DNA of 64,000 nt from Sphingobacterium allocomposti. Lineage in GTDB: Bacteria > Bacteroidota > Bacteroidia > Sphingobacteriales > Sphingobacteriaceae. The position numbers and the translations under genes were made by a program. Location: assembly GCF_008124885.1 (NCBI RefSeq), contig NZ_VNHX01000026.1, forward strand, positions 1-64,000, read 5' to 3'. A model generated the notes under the pieces. It was not told where the DNA came from, did not search any database, and was given only the letters and a program-made list of their open reading frames with translations. Shown piece after piece: positions 1-8,975 of the stretch. Numbering within the stretch: position 1 is the stretch's first letter; the number at the start of each line of letters is the position of its first letter.

Positions 1-8
1 CTTCGGCA

Positions 9-67
9 ACTCCTTTTAGGGTTCGCACTAGAGGCTGAAAGCCTCTAGTGCGAACCCTAAAAGGAGT
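9..67. repeat. Perfect 28-bp inverted repeat with 3-nt loop
   Basis: Bases 9-36 are the exact reverse complement of bases 40-67, leaving a GAA loop. The arms begin ACTCCTTTTAGGG. No T-tract follows on the + strand, so it is not a standard terminator. It ends within 3 bases of where the dehydrogenase reading frame at 70 becomes open, so it may mark a rearrangement or element boundary. A contig-end folding artefact is also possible because it lies at the window edge. Confidence 0.85.
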
Positions 68-69
68 GA

Positions 70-333
70 TGTGACACAGTTCAGTTTACACTACCAAAAG
101 ATAATTTAATCTTTAGCCACCCTGAAGTCCATAAAAAAGAAGCAACTATCATGAGCAGTAGGAATGCGACGAAGTCCGATTTCGATCACGTTATTTCCTG
201 TATTAAACGAGGAGATATCTGTCCATCGAAATATATCACCCATCAAATTCCTTTTCGACAGCTAAAAGATACGTTCCCTTCGTTATTAAACAGTGAAACC
301 GGAGTAATAAAAGCCGTTGTTAATTTTGATTAG
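70..333 (+). pseudogene. C-terminal fragment of a zinc-dependent alcohol dehydrogenase
   Basis: The frame is open from base 70 and runs through the ATG at 151 to the stop at 333, about 87 codons. The sequence contains HPEVHKKEATIMSSRNAT, then YITHQIPF and TGVIKAVV, which match the last part of medium-chain zinc alcohol/polyol dehydrogenases (about 340 residues when complete). The catalytic zinc site and Rossmann fold are absent. The homology begins just after the perfect inverted repeat, so the 5' part was lost or lies elsewhere. The family often oxidises sugar acids or polyols, which would fit the neighbouring deoxysugar locus. A 60-residue protein from the ATG at 151 is unlikely to be functional. 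Confidence 0.7.
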
Positions 334-396
334 GTTACAAGCAACTACAGAGTAAGTTAAACGTATAAGCTCGAAATAATAATAACTTGGCGGGTA

Positions 397-1257
397 CTAC
401 ATCTCTAATCGCTTTCTATATTTTGTTGGCTTCTCACCCGTGAGCTTTTTAAAAAGCCTATTGAAATAGGAAACGTTTTCAAAACCTAATTGGAAAGCCA
501 ATTCTTGGACACTATAATTCTGAAGTAGCATCATCAATTGTGCTTTTTCGATTTTTTTTTGATTTATGTATTTTCCCGGAGTACAGTTCAGCTGTTTTTT
601 AAATAAGCGTATGAAATGATCTTTTGTAAGGAAAGACATGTCTGCCAACTGATCAATGCCGATCGGAGTATGGATGTTACTATGTATGTATTCGAGAACT
701 CTTGCCATTCGCTCGTCGACATTTGGCGTTTTTTGAGTCGCGAAAGCAAAAAAGCGAGATATTAACTGCTGGATAATACCGTGGCTTTCCAATTCAAGTG
801 CAAGCGGTGTATGTCCCTGCATGGCGATGTTTTTTATAAGTTCTGTCGAGTTGTCATAGGCATCGGGATCATAAAATGACAATTCCCTGCCTGGATTAAT
901 GGAATAAAGACGTTCGACTAAATCCAGCAGTAGCGAGTCTCCCTCGATTTCAATAGGGAAATTCAACTGGTCAAATACACTCGATTTCTTTTCCAAAGTT
1001 TCATAAATATGGATATAGTAAAGACAAAACTCATCGTCACATTCATAGCTATGAGGTGTGTATGAAGGTGTCAGATAAAGATGTCCTTCTTTTAATTGGT
1101 ATTTGTTCCCATCCCGTTTTAGCCAAGCAGTTCCTTTCTTTACTACGTGAATACGGGTAAATGGACTGTTTATGTTTTTCCAATTCCAATCGGACTGGTG
1201 TTCTGCATATCCAATATTCAGTAAAATGAAATCCAACTGATACTTCTCTTTTCGCAA
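397..1257 (-). CDS. AraC-family transcriptional regulator
   Basis: The 286-residue protein has the two-part AraC layout. An N-terminal cupin-like sensor (about residues 30-90) contains VKKGTAWLKRDG and YLTPSYTPHSY. A C-terminal double helix-turn-helix (about residues 184-284) contains IGIDQLADMSFLTKDHFIRL and the signature GFENVSYFNRLFKKLTGEKP. The start codon is TTG, supported by a clear AGGAGG Shine-Dalgarno a few bases upstream, which is unusual for this phylum. It is divergent from the mutarotase/fucosidase genes, so it is probably the local sugar-responsive activator. The inducer is not visible from sequence. Confidence 0.93.
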   Translation of the reverse strand: MRKEKYQLDFILLNIGYAEHQSDWNWKNINSPFTRIHVVKKGTAWLKRDGNKYQLKEGHLYLTPSYTPHSYECDDEFCLYYIHIYETLEKKSSVFDQLNFPIEIEGDSLLLDLVERLYSINPGRELSFYDPDAYDNSTELIKNIAMQGHTPLALELESHGIIQQLISRFFAFATQKTPNVDERMARVLEYIHSNIHTPIGIDQLADMSFLTKDHFIRLFKKQLNCTPGKYINQKKIEKAQLMMLLQNYSVQELAFQLGFENVSYFNRLFKKLTGEKPTKYRKRLEM

Positions 1258-1579
1258 GACTCCTCCTTTTTTATCCTTGGTATATTCTGCTATAATCCGA
1301 CACCTACCTCCCCCTTATTTGTAACGGATTACAATATAAATATAGCTCTTTTTTTTTCTTCTTGTCCACACGTCACCTATAAAAAAGTCGATATCGTTTA
1401 ACTTTAAGTCGATTCTTGCAAAGAAAATTCCTCCATGAGGGTTTAGTTTTGGTTTGTTGTAAACCTGATATCAATTTAATCAGTGAGGTATATAATATAG
1501 TGGATTATATCATAGATAAACTAAACAAATCCTAATAAATATCTACTTAAGCCCTAAATAAAAAAGAATTTAACACAAT
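1258..1579. promoter_or_regulatory. Divergent regulatory region with direct-repeat operator candidate
   Basis: This AT-rich 322-bp gap separates the AraC gene from the mutarotase gene. The octamer AAGTCGAT occurs at 1385-1392 and again at 1406-1413 in the same orientation, exactly 21 bp apart, which is two helical turns and a typical arrangement for AraC-family half-sites. A TAGTTTTG box at 1444-1451 fits the Bacteroidota -7 consensus, but I see no -33 box at the usual distance. No gene is visible here. Confidence 0.4.
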
Positions 1580-1984
1580 ATGGAAGTCATAAAAACTAAA
1601 GTAGGCTACACGCAAAAAAAACACAATCAACCAATAAAGAGATATTGTCAAACCCTAGATTTAATAGACGATTCACAAATGGTACAAGCGTATGTTGACG
1701 CCCATACGGAAACGAATCACTGGAAAGAAATTCGAAACGGGCTCAGAGATGTCGGAATATTAGAAATGGAGATATATATGCTGGGAAACAAGCTGTTTAT
1801 GGTTATCGAAACGGGTTTAGACTTCGATTGGGACGCAGCCTTTTCAAAACTAGACACATTACCCAGACAAGCCGAATGGGAGAATAAGATGTCTTTTTTT
1901 CAACGTTCAAATGGAAAAACATCAAGTGAAAAGTGGCAGTTAATGGAAAGAATATTCTGTCTTTATGATTCCGACGGTGAGTAA
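1580..1984 (+). CDS. L-rhamnose mutarotase family protein (RhaM-like)
   Basis: This 134-residue protein matches the RhaM/DUF718 family along its length: KRYCQTLDLIDD near the N-terminus, HWKEIRNGLRDVGILEMEIY, the FMVIETGLDFDWDAA segment, LPRQAEWE and the C-terminal KWQLMERIF. These enzymes interconvert alpha and beta anomers of L-rhamnose or related 6-deoxy sugars in the cytoplasm. It lies just upstream of an alpha-L-fucosidase, so L-fucose is a plausible substrate, but the family does not settle rhamnose versus fucose. The next gene has its own promoter candidate, so co-transcription is uncertain. Confidence 0.9.
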   Translation: MEVIKTKVGYTQKKHNQPIKRYCQTLDLIDDSQMVQAYVDAHTETNHWKEIRNGLRDVGILEMEIYMLGNKLFMVIETGLDFDWDAAFSKLDTLPRQAEWENKMSFFQRSNGKTSSEKWQLMERIFCLYDSDGE

Positions 1985-2049
1985 TGCCCAATGATTCCAA
2001 TCGAAATAGCGATAAATCGATAAAGTGTAATGTTTTGTCGATAACGTGA

Positions 2050-2081
2050 TTGGAACAGCGATGGCAATTAATTTAACTTTG
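2050..2081 (+). promoter_or_regulatory. Promoter candidate for the fucosidase/SusCD genes
   Basis: TTG at 2050-2052 and TAACTTTG at 2074-2081 are 21 bp apart, matching the Bacteroidota -33/-7 pattern (TTG...TAnnTTTG). Transcription would start near 2087, about 70-90 bases before the fucosidase start codon. Confidence 0.5.
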
Positions 2082-2157
2082 TTTATTAAATGATAAGCAA
2101 CCTTTTGTAAGCCGGGTGATCACATTTATTTTTAGCTGATGGTCGTTCGACAACGCA

Positions 2158-3813
2158 ATGTTTAAACGTATAGTTATTATGAATAGAAGAACCGTAATTA
2201 AGATGTTAGGCGCCACCATACCTGCGCTGTATTTAAGTAAGAATAGTCTTGGACTGAGTAACTGGGGAAAGGTGCCGTTTAAACCCGATTGGTCATCTTT
2301 GGAAAACTATCGTGTACCAGACTGGTTTCGAGATGCAAAGTTCGGCATCTGGGCGCACTGGGGGCCTCAGTGTCAACCCGAAAGAGGAGATTGGTATGCT
2401 CGGGGCATGTATGAGGAAGGTTCTGATCAATACAAATACCATGTTGAAAAATATGGACATCCATCGGTTTTTGGATTTAAGGATGTCATCAATGAGTGGA
2501 AAGCCGAAAAATGGGATCCAGAAGCGCTCATGGATTTATACAAAAGAACAGGGGCTCAATACTTTATGACTTTAGCCAATCACCATGATAACCTTGACCT
2601 GTACGAAAGTAGTCATCATAAGTGGAATAGTATCAACGTTGGACCAAAAAAAGATATCGTGCTTGGATGGGAGAAGGCCGCGAAAAAACGAAGACTCCGA
2701 TTTGGCGTAAGTGTTCATGCGGCGCACGCCTGGACATGGTACGAAACAGCTCAACGCTCAGATAAGCAAGGACCGCTCAAAGGCGTTCCCTACGACGGAA
2801 AGCTGACCAAAGCTGACGGCAAAGGAAAGTGGTGGGAAGGATACGATCCACAAGAGTTATATGTTCAAAATCACCCATTGAGCAAAGGAAGTGAAGAGGG
2901 GCATACTATACACAGGCAATGGCATTGGGATATCGACACAGGTGTCAGTATTCCATCAGCGTCGTACTGTGAAAATTTCAAAGATCGAACGTTGGAACTT
3001 ATCGATAAATACAATCCCGATGTTGTTTATTTTGACGATACAGCTCTGCCGCTATGGCCTATTAGCAATGTTGGACTAGAAATAGCCGCATACTATTATA
3101 ATAAAAGTATGAAGCAAAATAAGGGAAAGGTCGATGTAGTGATCAATGGTAAGATATTGAATGAACAACAGCGTAAATGTATGGTGTGGGATATCGAAAG
3201 AGGGCAAAGCAATAAAATTGAACCGGAACCTTGGCAAACATGTACCTGTATCGGAGCATGGCATTACGATCGACGTGTTTATGACAATAACCACTATAAG
3301 TCTGCAAAGACCGTGGTTCATATGCTGGTCGACGTCGTTAGCAAAAATGGAAATCTTTTATTAAGTGTTCCATTAAGAGGAGATGGATCCTTGGATGATA
3401 AGGCTAGAAAGGTGGTTGAAGGAATAGCTTCTTGGATGAACATAAATTCGGAATCTATTATAGGAACTAGGCCGTGGCATACTTTCGGAGAAGGTCCTGC
3501 GCAATTAGAAGCGCCAGAGCTCCATGCACAAGGGTTTAACGAGGGACGAGGGAAACCGTTCACAAGTGAAGACATCAGGTTTACAAAAAAAGGAAATGTT
3601 TTGTATGCCATCATTATGGGAAAACTCGACAAGGAAAGTGTGAAAATAGTTTCTTTGGCTAAAGGAGCAACTGACACGAAAACTGTAAAAAAAGTAAATA
3701 TGTTAGGATACAAAGGGAATCTTTCCTTTGTGCAAGATCATAATGGTTTGGTAGTTAGAATACCAGAAGCAGCTCCGCAAGACGATATCGGTGTTGTTTT
3801 GAAAATTTCTTGA
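2158..3813 (+). CDS. Alpha-L-fucosidase, glycoside hydrolase family 29
   Basis: The 551-residue protein is a GH29 retaining fucosidase that removes terminal L-fucose from glycans. Family landmarks are KFGIWAHWGPQC near residue 60, the active-site HHD at 142-144 (HHDNLDLYESSHHKWNS), GPKKDIV, and YFDD at 291-294 where the nucleophile Asp is expected. NGNLLLSVPLRGDG late in the protein is also typical. The N-terminus has a signal-like MNRRTVIKMLGATIPALYL, so it is probably exported. That stretch starts at an internal ATG (2179), which may be the real start. It sits between a sugar mutarotase and a SusC/SusD pair, making it the catalytic core of a small polysaccharide utilisation locus. Confidence 0.93.
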   Translation: MFKRIVIMNRRTVIKMLGATIPALYLSKNSLGLSNWGKVPFKPDWSSLENYRVPDWFRDAKFGIWAHWGPQCQPERGDWYARGMYEEGSDQYKYHVEKYGHPSVFGFKDVINEWKAEKWDPEALMDLYKRTGAQYFMTLANHHDNLDLYESSHHKWNSINVGPKKDIVLGWEKAAKKRRLRFGVSVHAAHAWTWYETAQRSDKQGPLKGVPYDGKLTKADGKGKWWEGYDPQELYVQNHPLSKGSEEGHTIHRQWHWDIDTGVSIPSASYCENFKDRTLELIDKYNPDVVYFDDTALPLWPISNVGLEIAAYYYNKSMKQNKGKVDVVINGKILNEQQRKCMVWDIERGQSNKIEPEPWQTCTCIGAWHYDRRVYDNNHYKSAKTVVHMLVDVVSKNGNLLLSVPLRGDGSLDDKARKVVEGIASWMNINSESIIGTRPWHTFGEGPAQLEAPELHAQGFNEGRGKPFTSEDIRFTKKGNVLYAIIMGKLDKESVKIVSLAKGATDTKTVKKVNMLGYKGNLSFVQDHNGLVVRIPEAAPQDDIGVVLKIS

Positions 3814-3958
3814 TATAAACCGAGAGACTGACATGATTATTAGTATGCTGATTGTCAGTTTTAAATTCTTTCCATCGTTGATAATTTTTCTAGCTCTGGA
3901 TTTATCCATATGGATCTGTAATACCAGCTGCTTTTCTTAACACAAAAAAGATTAAAAG

Positions 3959-6900
3959 ATGATTGCCAATTTTAAACGATATAGCCATATCAAATGGCAC
4001 CGTATTGTCGCTATTCTACTCCTAATATTCGTGCAAAACCTTTATGGCCAGCAATACAATTCAATTTCTGGTTTAGTGAAAAATGAAAAGGGAGAACCTA
4101 TGATTGCTGCGACAGTATTGATAAAGGGGACAAATAAGTCTATATCAACTGACCAAAGAGGAGAGTTCACGCTTCAATACGAGCTTTCAGGTTCGTCGGA
4201 TATCCTTTCTGTTACTTTCGCGGGCTACAAACCAGTTGACTTGAGAATAGGAGACCAAACCTTTTTTAATATAGAAATGTTACCCGTAACGGAAGGTTTG
4301 GAAGAAGTGGTTGTTATCGGCTACGGGACGGAAAAGAAAGTGAATCTTACGGGAGCGGTTTCATCAGTTTCTGAAAAAGATATAGAAAACAGGCCCATTA
4401 CACAGGCATCTCAAGCACTTGCAGGTCTCGCAACAGGTGTGACTGTCTCACAGGGAGCCGGAAGACCAGGTAATGATGGAGCGTCCATAAGAATCAGGGG
4501 AATGGGAACGTTTTCCGGAGCCGGAAATGATCCGTTAGTACTCATAGATGGTTTGGCTGCTTCAATAAATGATATTGATCCCAATAATATAAAGAGTATA
4601 TCGGTGTTAAAAGACGCCGCTTCGGCATCGATTTATGGAACTCGTGCTGCGAATGGTGTTATTTTAATTGAAACAAAGAAGGGGTCTAGCGGGAGATTGA
4701 AGGTGAACTATAATAATACATTAGGGGTGCAGAAAGTGACAGAGCTACCCGATTTCATGAGCTCTGTGAATTATGCGGAGCTGTTTAATGAGGCAAATGT
4801 CAATATGGGCCGCGCATTGACCTATACAGATGAGGAAATTGAGAAATTTCGATCGGGCGTCGATAGGGATAATTATCCAGATGTACCCCACCTTAAAAAC
4901 CTGTTGACTTCGGGTTCTGGCTTTCAAACAAATCATAATCTGGGTTTTTCCGGAGGTTCCGATAAATCTACATATCTTTTCTCCCTTGGCTATTTAAATC
5001 AAGATGGGATTGTTGCCAAAAACAATTATCAGCGCTATAACTTTTTGTTAAATTTTACCGGCGAGATACTTGATAACCTAAAGCTGAATGTGAACATAAA
5101 CGGAAATACAGCAAAAACTGAGGAACCGAAACATTTTGATGGCGATATGATGCATATGATTGGTTTTGCAGTTCGGCAAGGGCCAATTTATGCTGGCAGG
5201 AAAAGTGATGGAACATATGGGTATCAGGATAATTACAGCCCCGAGGCGTGGATGTCGAGTGAATCTTTTATTAATCGAGCAAACAAATTTTTCCTTGGTG
5301 GAGCGGAACTGGCTTGGGAAATCGTCCCCGGACTTACCTGGAGTGGCAAAGCAGGATATAACTATTCAAGTTATACGGACAACAGCTTCACCTCAGATTT
5401 CGTTTTCGACGAAAACAAAAAAGTTGGACCCAATAATCTGAATGTTTCCTCCGGAGATAATTCACTAATTACCCTACAGTCTTTATTAGCATTTGACAAA
5501 CAGTTTGGCACCCATACACTAAATCTCTTAGGTGGGTATTCAGAGGAAAGGAATCGTTCAGATTGGATGTCCGCTTTTAGGGATAATTTCCCTAGTAATC
5601 TCCTTCATGAACTGAATGCGGGCGCTGCATCGAACATGCAATCCTCAGGATCGGCTGGAGAGTGGGCTTTACGATCTTTCTTTGGACGGGCAAAATATAA
5701 CATTGACGATCGTTATCTCTTTGAAGCTAATGCCAGATATGATGGTACTTCCAGATTTCCGGCAGCGGGTAGATGGGGAATATTCCCTTCTGTGTCCGGA
5801 GCTTGGCGTATTTCCGAAGAACAATTTTTCAAAGAAAATGTTCGGGGCATTGACAATCTGAAGATACGGGCATCATGGGGGAAGTTGGGAAATCAGAATA
5901 TAGGTAATTATCCTTATCAGAATGTTCTAAGCTTGGGATACGGTTATCCTATTGGGGGTGTCCTCGCGCCGGGTGCACGCCTCGTCAATCTGGCTAACGA
6001 AGAAATCACTTGGGAAACTACCACCGTCACTGACGTAGGACTTGATATGTCGATATTAAATGGCAAGCTTGATTTCTTAATAGATTACTTTGACAAATAT
6101 ACAGATAATATCCTTTATAACTTGACTGTTTCCAGTGTGCTGGGCTTAACTCCATCAGAGGTCAACGCTGCAGCCGTCCGGAATCGAGGCTTTGAGATCA
6201 TGGCTCGATATAACACACAGATAGGTAAGGTTGGTCTATCGATTAGTCCCAATTTTTCTTACACTAATAATCGTATAGAAAAACTGGCGGGTGGTTTACA
6301 ACAGGATATTGAAAAAGGATTGTTTGTTGGAAGTTCTATAGGTGCTATATACGGATATCGCGCAGATGGCCTATTTATAAATGACGACGATATAGCAAAT
6401 TATCCAGGACAGCCATATTCAGCTGAACCCGGATTCGTACGCTATGCCGATATCAGCGGTCCTGACGGTGTTCCAGACGGAATTGTAGATCCTACGTATG
6501 ACCGGGAAATAATAGGTAATACCGCTCCTAAATATAGTTACGGAGGAACTGTTAGTCTTGATTACAAAAGGTTCGATTTTTCCATATTGCTACACGGCTT
6601 AGCTGGATTTTATCGTCAAATGGGAGCGTATCAGGCATTTGCATTCTACAACGGTGGACAAATTCAAAAATGGCAAGCAGACAACAGGTGGTCACCGGAA
6701 AATCCTGATCCTAATGCAGAGTATATAAAACTGACCAGTCTGAATATGGGCTCGGGAACAATCATGACTTCAACTTTCTGGAATAGAAATGCGTCGTTCA
6801 TCAGACTGAAGAATCTTCAATTTGGCTACTCATTTCCAGAAGAGTTGACCAGAAAAATGAACGTATCAAAACTTAGAGTATTCTTCAGCGGACAAAATCT

Positions 6901-7021
6901 GTTTTCATTCAACAGCTTTTATAAGGGATGGGATCCTGAAATGAATCAAGGGACAGGCGATAATACTCCGTTTTATCCGATCACTGCAGTGTATACTTTT
7001 GGGTTAAATATCAATTTTTAA
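3959..7021 (+). CDS. SusC/RagA-family TonB-linked outer-membrane transporter
   Basis: The 1020-residue protein has a signal peptide ending near LYGQ, a carboxypeptidase-D-like regulatory domain (about residues 35-110, SISGLVKNEKGEPMIAATVL), a plug domain (EEVVVIGYGTEKKVNLTGAV, IRIRGMGTFSG, VLKDAASASIYGTRAANGVI) and a long beta-barrel ending in an aromatic residue (GLNINF). It imports glycan fragments across the outer membrane using TonB energy, with the SusD lipoprotein encoded 19 bases downstream. The substrate is inferred from the upstream fucosidase to be a fucosylated glycan. The gene is full length for the family. Confidence 0.96.
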   Translation: MIANFKRYSHIKWHRIVAILLLIFVQNLYGQQYNSISGLVKNEKGEPMIAATVLIKGTNKSISTDQRGEFTLQYELSGSSDILSVTFAGYKPVDLRIGDQTFFNIEMLPVTEGLEEVVVIGYGTEKKVNLTGAVSSVSEKDIENRPITQASQALAGLATGVTVSQGAGRPGNDGASIRIRGMGTFSGAGNDPLVLIDGLAASINDIDPNNIKSISVLKDAASASIYGTRAANGVILIETKKGSSGRLKVNYNNTLGVQKVTELPDFMSSVNYAELFNEANVNMGRALTYTDEEIEKFRSGVDRDNYPDVPHLKNLLTSGSGFQTNHNLGFSGGSDKSTYLFSLGYLNQDGIVAKNNYQRYNFLLNFTGEILDNLKLNVNINGNTAKTEEPKHFDGDMMHMIGFAVRQGPIYAGRKSDGTYGYQDNYSPEAWMSSESFINRANKFFLGGAELAWEIVPGLTWSGKAGYNYSSYTDNSFTSDFVFDENKKVGPNNLNVSSGDNSLITLQSLLAFDKQFGTHTLNLLGGYSEERNRSDWMSAFRDNFPSNLLHELNAGAASNMQSSGSAGEWALRSFFGRAKYNIDDRYLFEANARYDGTSRFPAAGRWGIFPSVSGAWRISEEQFFKENVRGIDNLKIRASWGKLGNQNIGNYPYQNVLSLGYGYPIGGVLAPGARLVNLANEEITWETTTVTDVGLDMSILNGKLDFLIDYFDKYTDNILYNLTVSSVLGLTPSEVNAAAVRNRGFEIMARYNTQIGKVGLSISPNFSYTNNRIEKLAGGLQQDIEKGLFVGSSIGAIYGYRADGLFINDDDIANYPGQPYSAEPGFVRYADISGPDGVPDGIVDPTYDREIIGNTAPKYSYGGTVSLDYKRFDFSILLHGLAGFYRQMGAYQAFAFYNGGQIQKWQADNRWSPENPDPNAEYIKLTSLNMGSGTIMTSTFWNRNASFIRLKNLQFGYSFPEELTRKMNVSKLRVFFSGQNLFSFNSFYKGWDPEMNQGTGDNTPFYPITAVYTFGLNINF

Positions 7022-7040
7022 GGACATTTATCTAACGATC

Positions 7041-8660
7041 ATGAAGCTAAAAAACATTTACATCATTGCCAAATCATCGATATTGTTGCTGGTAGCAGTG
7101 GTTACCAGCTGTAGTAAGGGATTCTTTGAAAAATATCCACTGGATGCAGTTTCTGATAACACATTTTGGAATACAGAAAATGATGCGCTGCTCGCGTTAA
7201 TGGGATGTTATAATACAGGAGCCTTTTGGAAAGGTGAAGATTTCTGGACGCCAAGGAGTTTGTTATATCTCGACTTAATGGCTGGAAACGGCTCGGAAAA
7301 AGAATTAATTCCCGACCGCGTGACTGACGGTACGCTGAATTCTGCATACGGGTTGATTGCATCATACTGGGCCAATTCGTATCAAAAAATTGCAGCATGT
7401 AACAATTTTCTGGACCATATTGATCAGGTTTCTATGGATGAAACAGAAAAAGAGATTATGGTCGCTGAAGTCCGTACTCTTCGGGCATACGAGTATTTTA
7501 ACCTTGCCCTATATTACGGAGGGGTACCTTTGATAACAAATGTCCTAACCATAGAACAGGCAAATAATGTCGAGAGAGCAACAAAGGAAGAAGTTTGGTC
7601 TTTTGCAGAAAAAGAACTTTCCGAAAGTTATCCTATATTACCCGTTACAAGACCTGCCGATCAAGAGGGACGGATTACTTCTGGAGCTTCTTTGGCGATA
7701 TTGGGACGACTTCTTATGGCTGAGGAAAAATGGGATGCTGCAGCTAACACTTATAAAACAATTATCGATGCGGACGTCTATACGATAGATCCTGAATTTC
7801 TACCTCTTTTCCAACTAGGTAACGGTGGTGGCAAAGAAGTTATTTTGAGTTCTCAATACAAGGAAGATGTTTATGGACATGTTTTACCACAATATCTTTA
7901 TCCGGAAACTTGGGGAGGTTGGCATCAGTTTTCTCCATATAATGAACTAGTAAAAACTTTTGAATGTATAGATGGCAAAACGATCGAACAGTCTCCGTTA
8001 TACGAAGTACATAATCCCTATGAAAACAGGGATCCTAGACTGGATTATACTGTATTAATTTCTGATAGATCAGTTTTTAAAGGACAGACATATATTTCCC
8101 GTCCGGGAACAACCTCTCCAGACCGTTTTAACCGGTATAACTGGAGCGGGTATGCTATCCGAAAATTTATGGATGATTCATTTGACGGAAATCTTATGAA
8201 CTATGGAGCAAACTGGCCTCTTATTAGATATGCTGAAGTTCTACTTGGTTACCTTGAATCTAAACTTGAAGCAGGCGACGTAATTGACCGATCCCTGTTG
8301 GATCAAACCATAAATAAGTTGCGGAGTAGATCAGATGTTAATATGCCCGCTGTCACTACAACCGAACCAGCCGAGCTGCGGAGCGCTATCAGAAGAGAGC
8401 GGAGAGTAGAGTTTGCATTCGAAGGTCTCCGGTATTTTGATATCCTACGCTGGGGTATAGCCGGCGAAGAACTGAACCGGCAATTTACAGGGATGAAATT
8501 GACCAACGAGCCTGCCAATTATACGGATTTTGCTGTTGACGAAGAGGGGTATCTTATCTATCAAAAACGGGCATTTAAAATCGGCGTAAATGAACTGTGG
8601 CCTATTCCTTTATCGGAATTACAGATCAATAGCCGTCTGAGGCAGAACCCCGGATATTAA
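7041..8660 (+). CDS. SusD/RagB-family glycan-binding lipoprotein
   Basis: The 539-residue protein starts with a lipoprotein signal (LLLVAVVTSC, lipidation Cys about residue 24) and shows SusD landmarks: LDAVSDNTFWNTENDALLAL near the N-terminus, an AEVRTLRAYEYFNLALYYGG helix, RYAEVLLGYLESKLEAGD and IRRERRVEFAFEGLRYFDIL near the C-terminus. SusD proteins sit on the cell surface and cap the SusC barrel. It immediately follows its SusC partner. An inverted repeat at about 8649-8667 (CCCGGA...TCCGGG) after the stop may end the transcript. Confidence 0.96.
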   Translation: MKLKNIYIIAKSSILLLVAVVTSCSKGFFEKYPLDAVSDNTFWNTENDALLALMGCYNTGAFWKGEDFWTPRSLLYLDLMAGNGSEKELIPDRVTDGTLNSAYGLIASYWANSYQKIAACNNFLDHIDQVSMDETEKEIMVAEVRTLRAYEYFNLALYYGGVPLITNVLTIEQANNVERATKEEVWSFAEKELSESYPILPVTRPADQEGRITSGASLAILGRLLMAEEKWDAAANTYKTIIDADVYTIDPEFLPLFQLGNGGGKEVILSSQYKEDVYGHVLPQYLYPETWGGWHQFSPYNELVKTFECIDGKTIEQSPLYEVHNPYENRDPRLDYTVLISDRSVFKGQTYISRPGTTSPDRFNRYNWSGYAIRKFMDDSFDGNLMNYGANWPLIRYAEVLLGYLESKLEAGDVIDRSLLDQTINKLRSRSDVNMPAVTTTEPAELRSAIRRERRVEFAFEGLRYFDILRWGIAGEELNRQFTGMKLTNEPANYTDFAVDEEGYLIYQKRAFKIGVNELWPIPLSELQINSRLRQNPGY

Positions 8661-8707
8661 TCCGGGTGTTTTCCTGGTATGTTAGTTTTAATCGTCAGAG
8701 CTTTTTA

Positions 8708-8716
8708 CCCCCCCCC
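8708..8716. repeat. Homopolymer run of nine C
   Basis: Nine consecutive cytosines lie between the SusD stop and the truncated susC start. Such tracts slip during replication and are also a common site of sequencing error. No promoter box spans it, so any effect on expression is speculative. Confidence 0.7.
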
Positions 8717-8783
8717 AGCAATCAGCTCCAATGACAGATAGAACTATCAATCAATTTTAAAGTAACTAATTAATATAAACCAT

Positions 8784-8975
8784 ATGATACGTAAAAAATA
8801 CTTTAACAACGTAAAGTTCGTGAGGATGATCTCACTCGTGTTGTTGATATTTGGCTTAAGCAATGCTGCCAAGTCGCAACGTATTACTGTCTCCGGGACT
8901 GTAAAGGATAGTACTCAAGTTCTGGGAGGTGTAACCGTTAGTGTACAGGGAACGGCCAGCGTTTCCTCCAATTGA
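8784..8975 (+). pseudogene. 5' remnant of a second susC gene
   Basis: The 63 codons encode a signal peptide (MISLVLLIFGLSNAAKSQ) followed by the first strands of a carboxypeptidase-like regulatory domain (ITVSGTVKDSTQVLGGVTV). This is the normal beginning of a SusC/TonB receptor of about 1000 residues. The frame then stops at 8975 inside recombinase DNA. The gene was therefore cut, with the junction between about 8945 and 8965. The rest of the receptor is not elsewhere in the window. A secreted 63-residue peptide is unlikely to be functional. Confidence 0.85.

Noticed and set aside
9..67. Terminator for a gene left of the window
   Set aside because: The 28-bp stem is far longer than usual and no T-tract follows on either side.
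3959..8975. Invertible SusC shufflon between the intact and cut susC genes
   Set aside because: The N-terminal coding sequences of the two genes are not similar enough at the DNA level to be recombination partners, and no inverted repeat joins them. A shufflon with a partner outside the window is not excluded.
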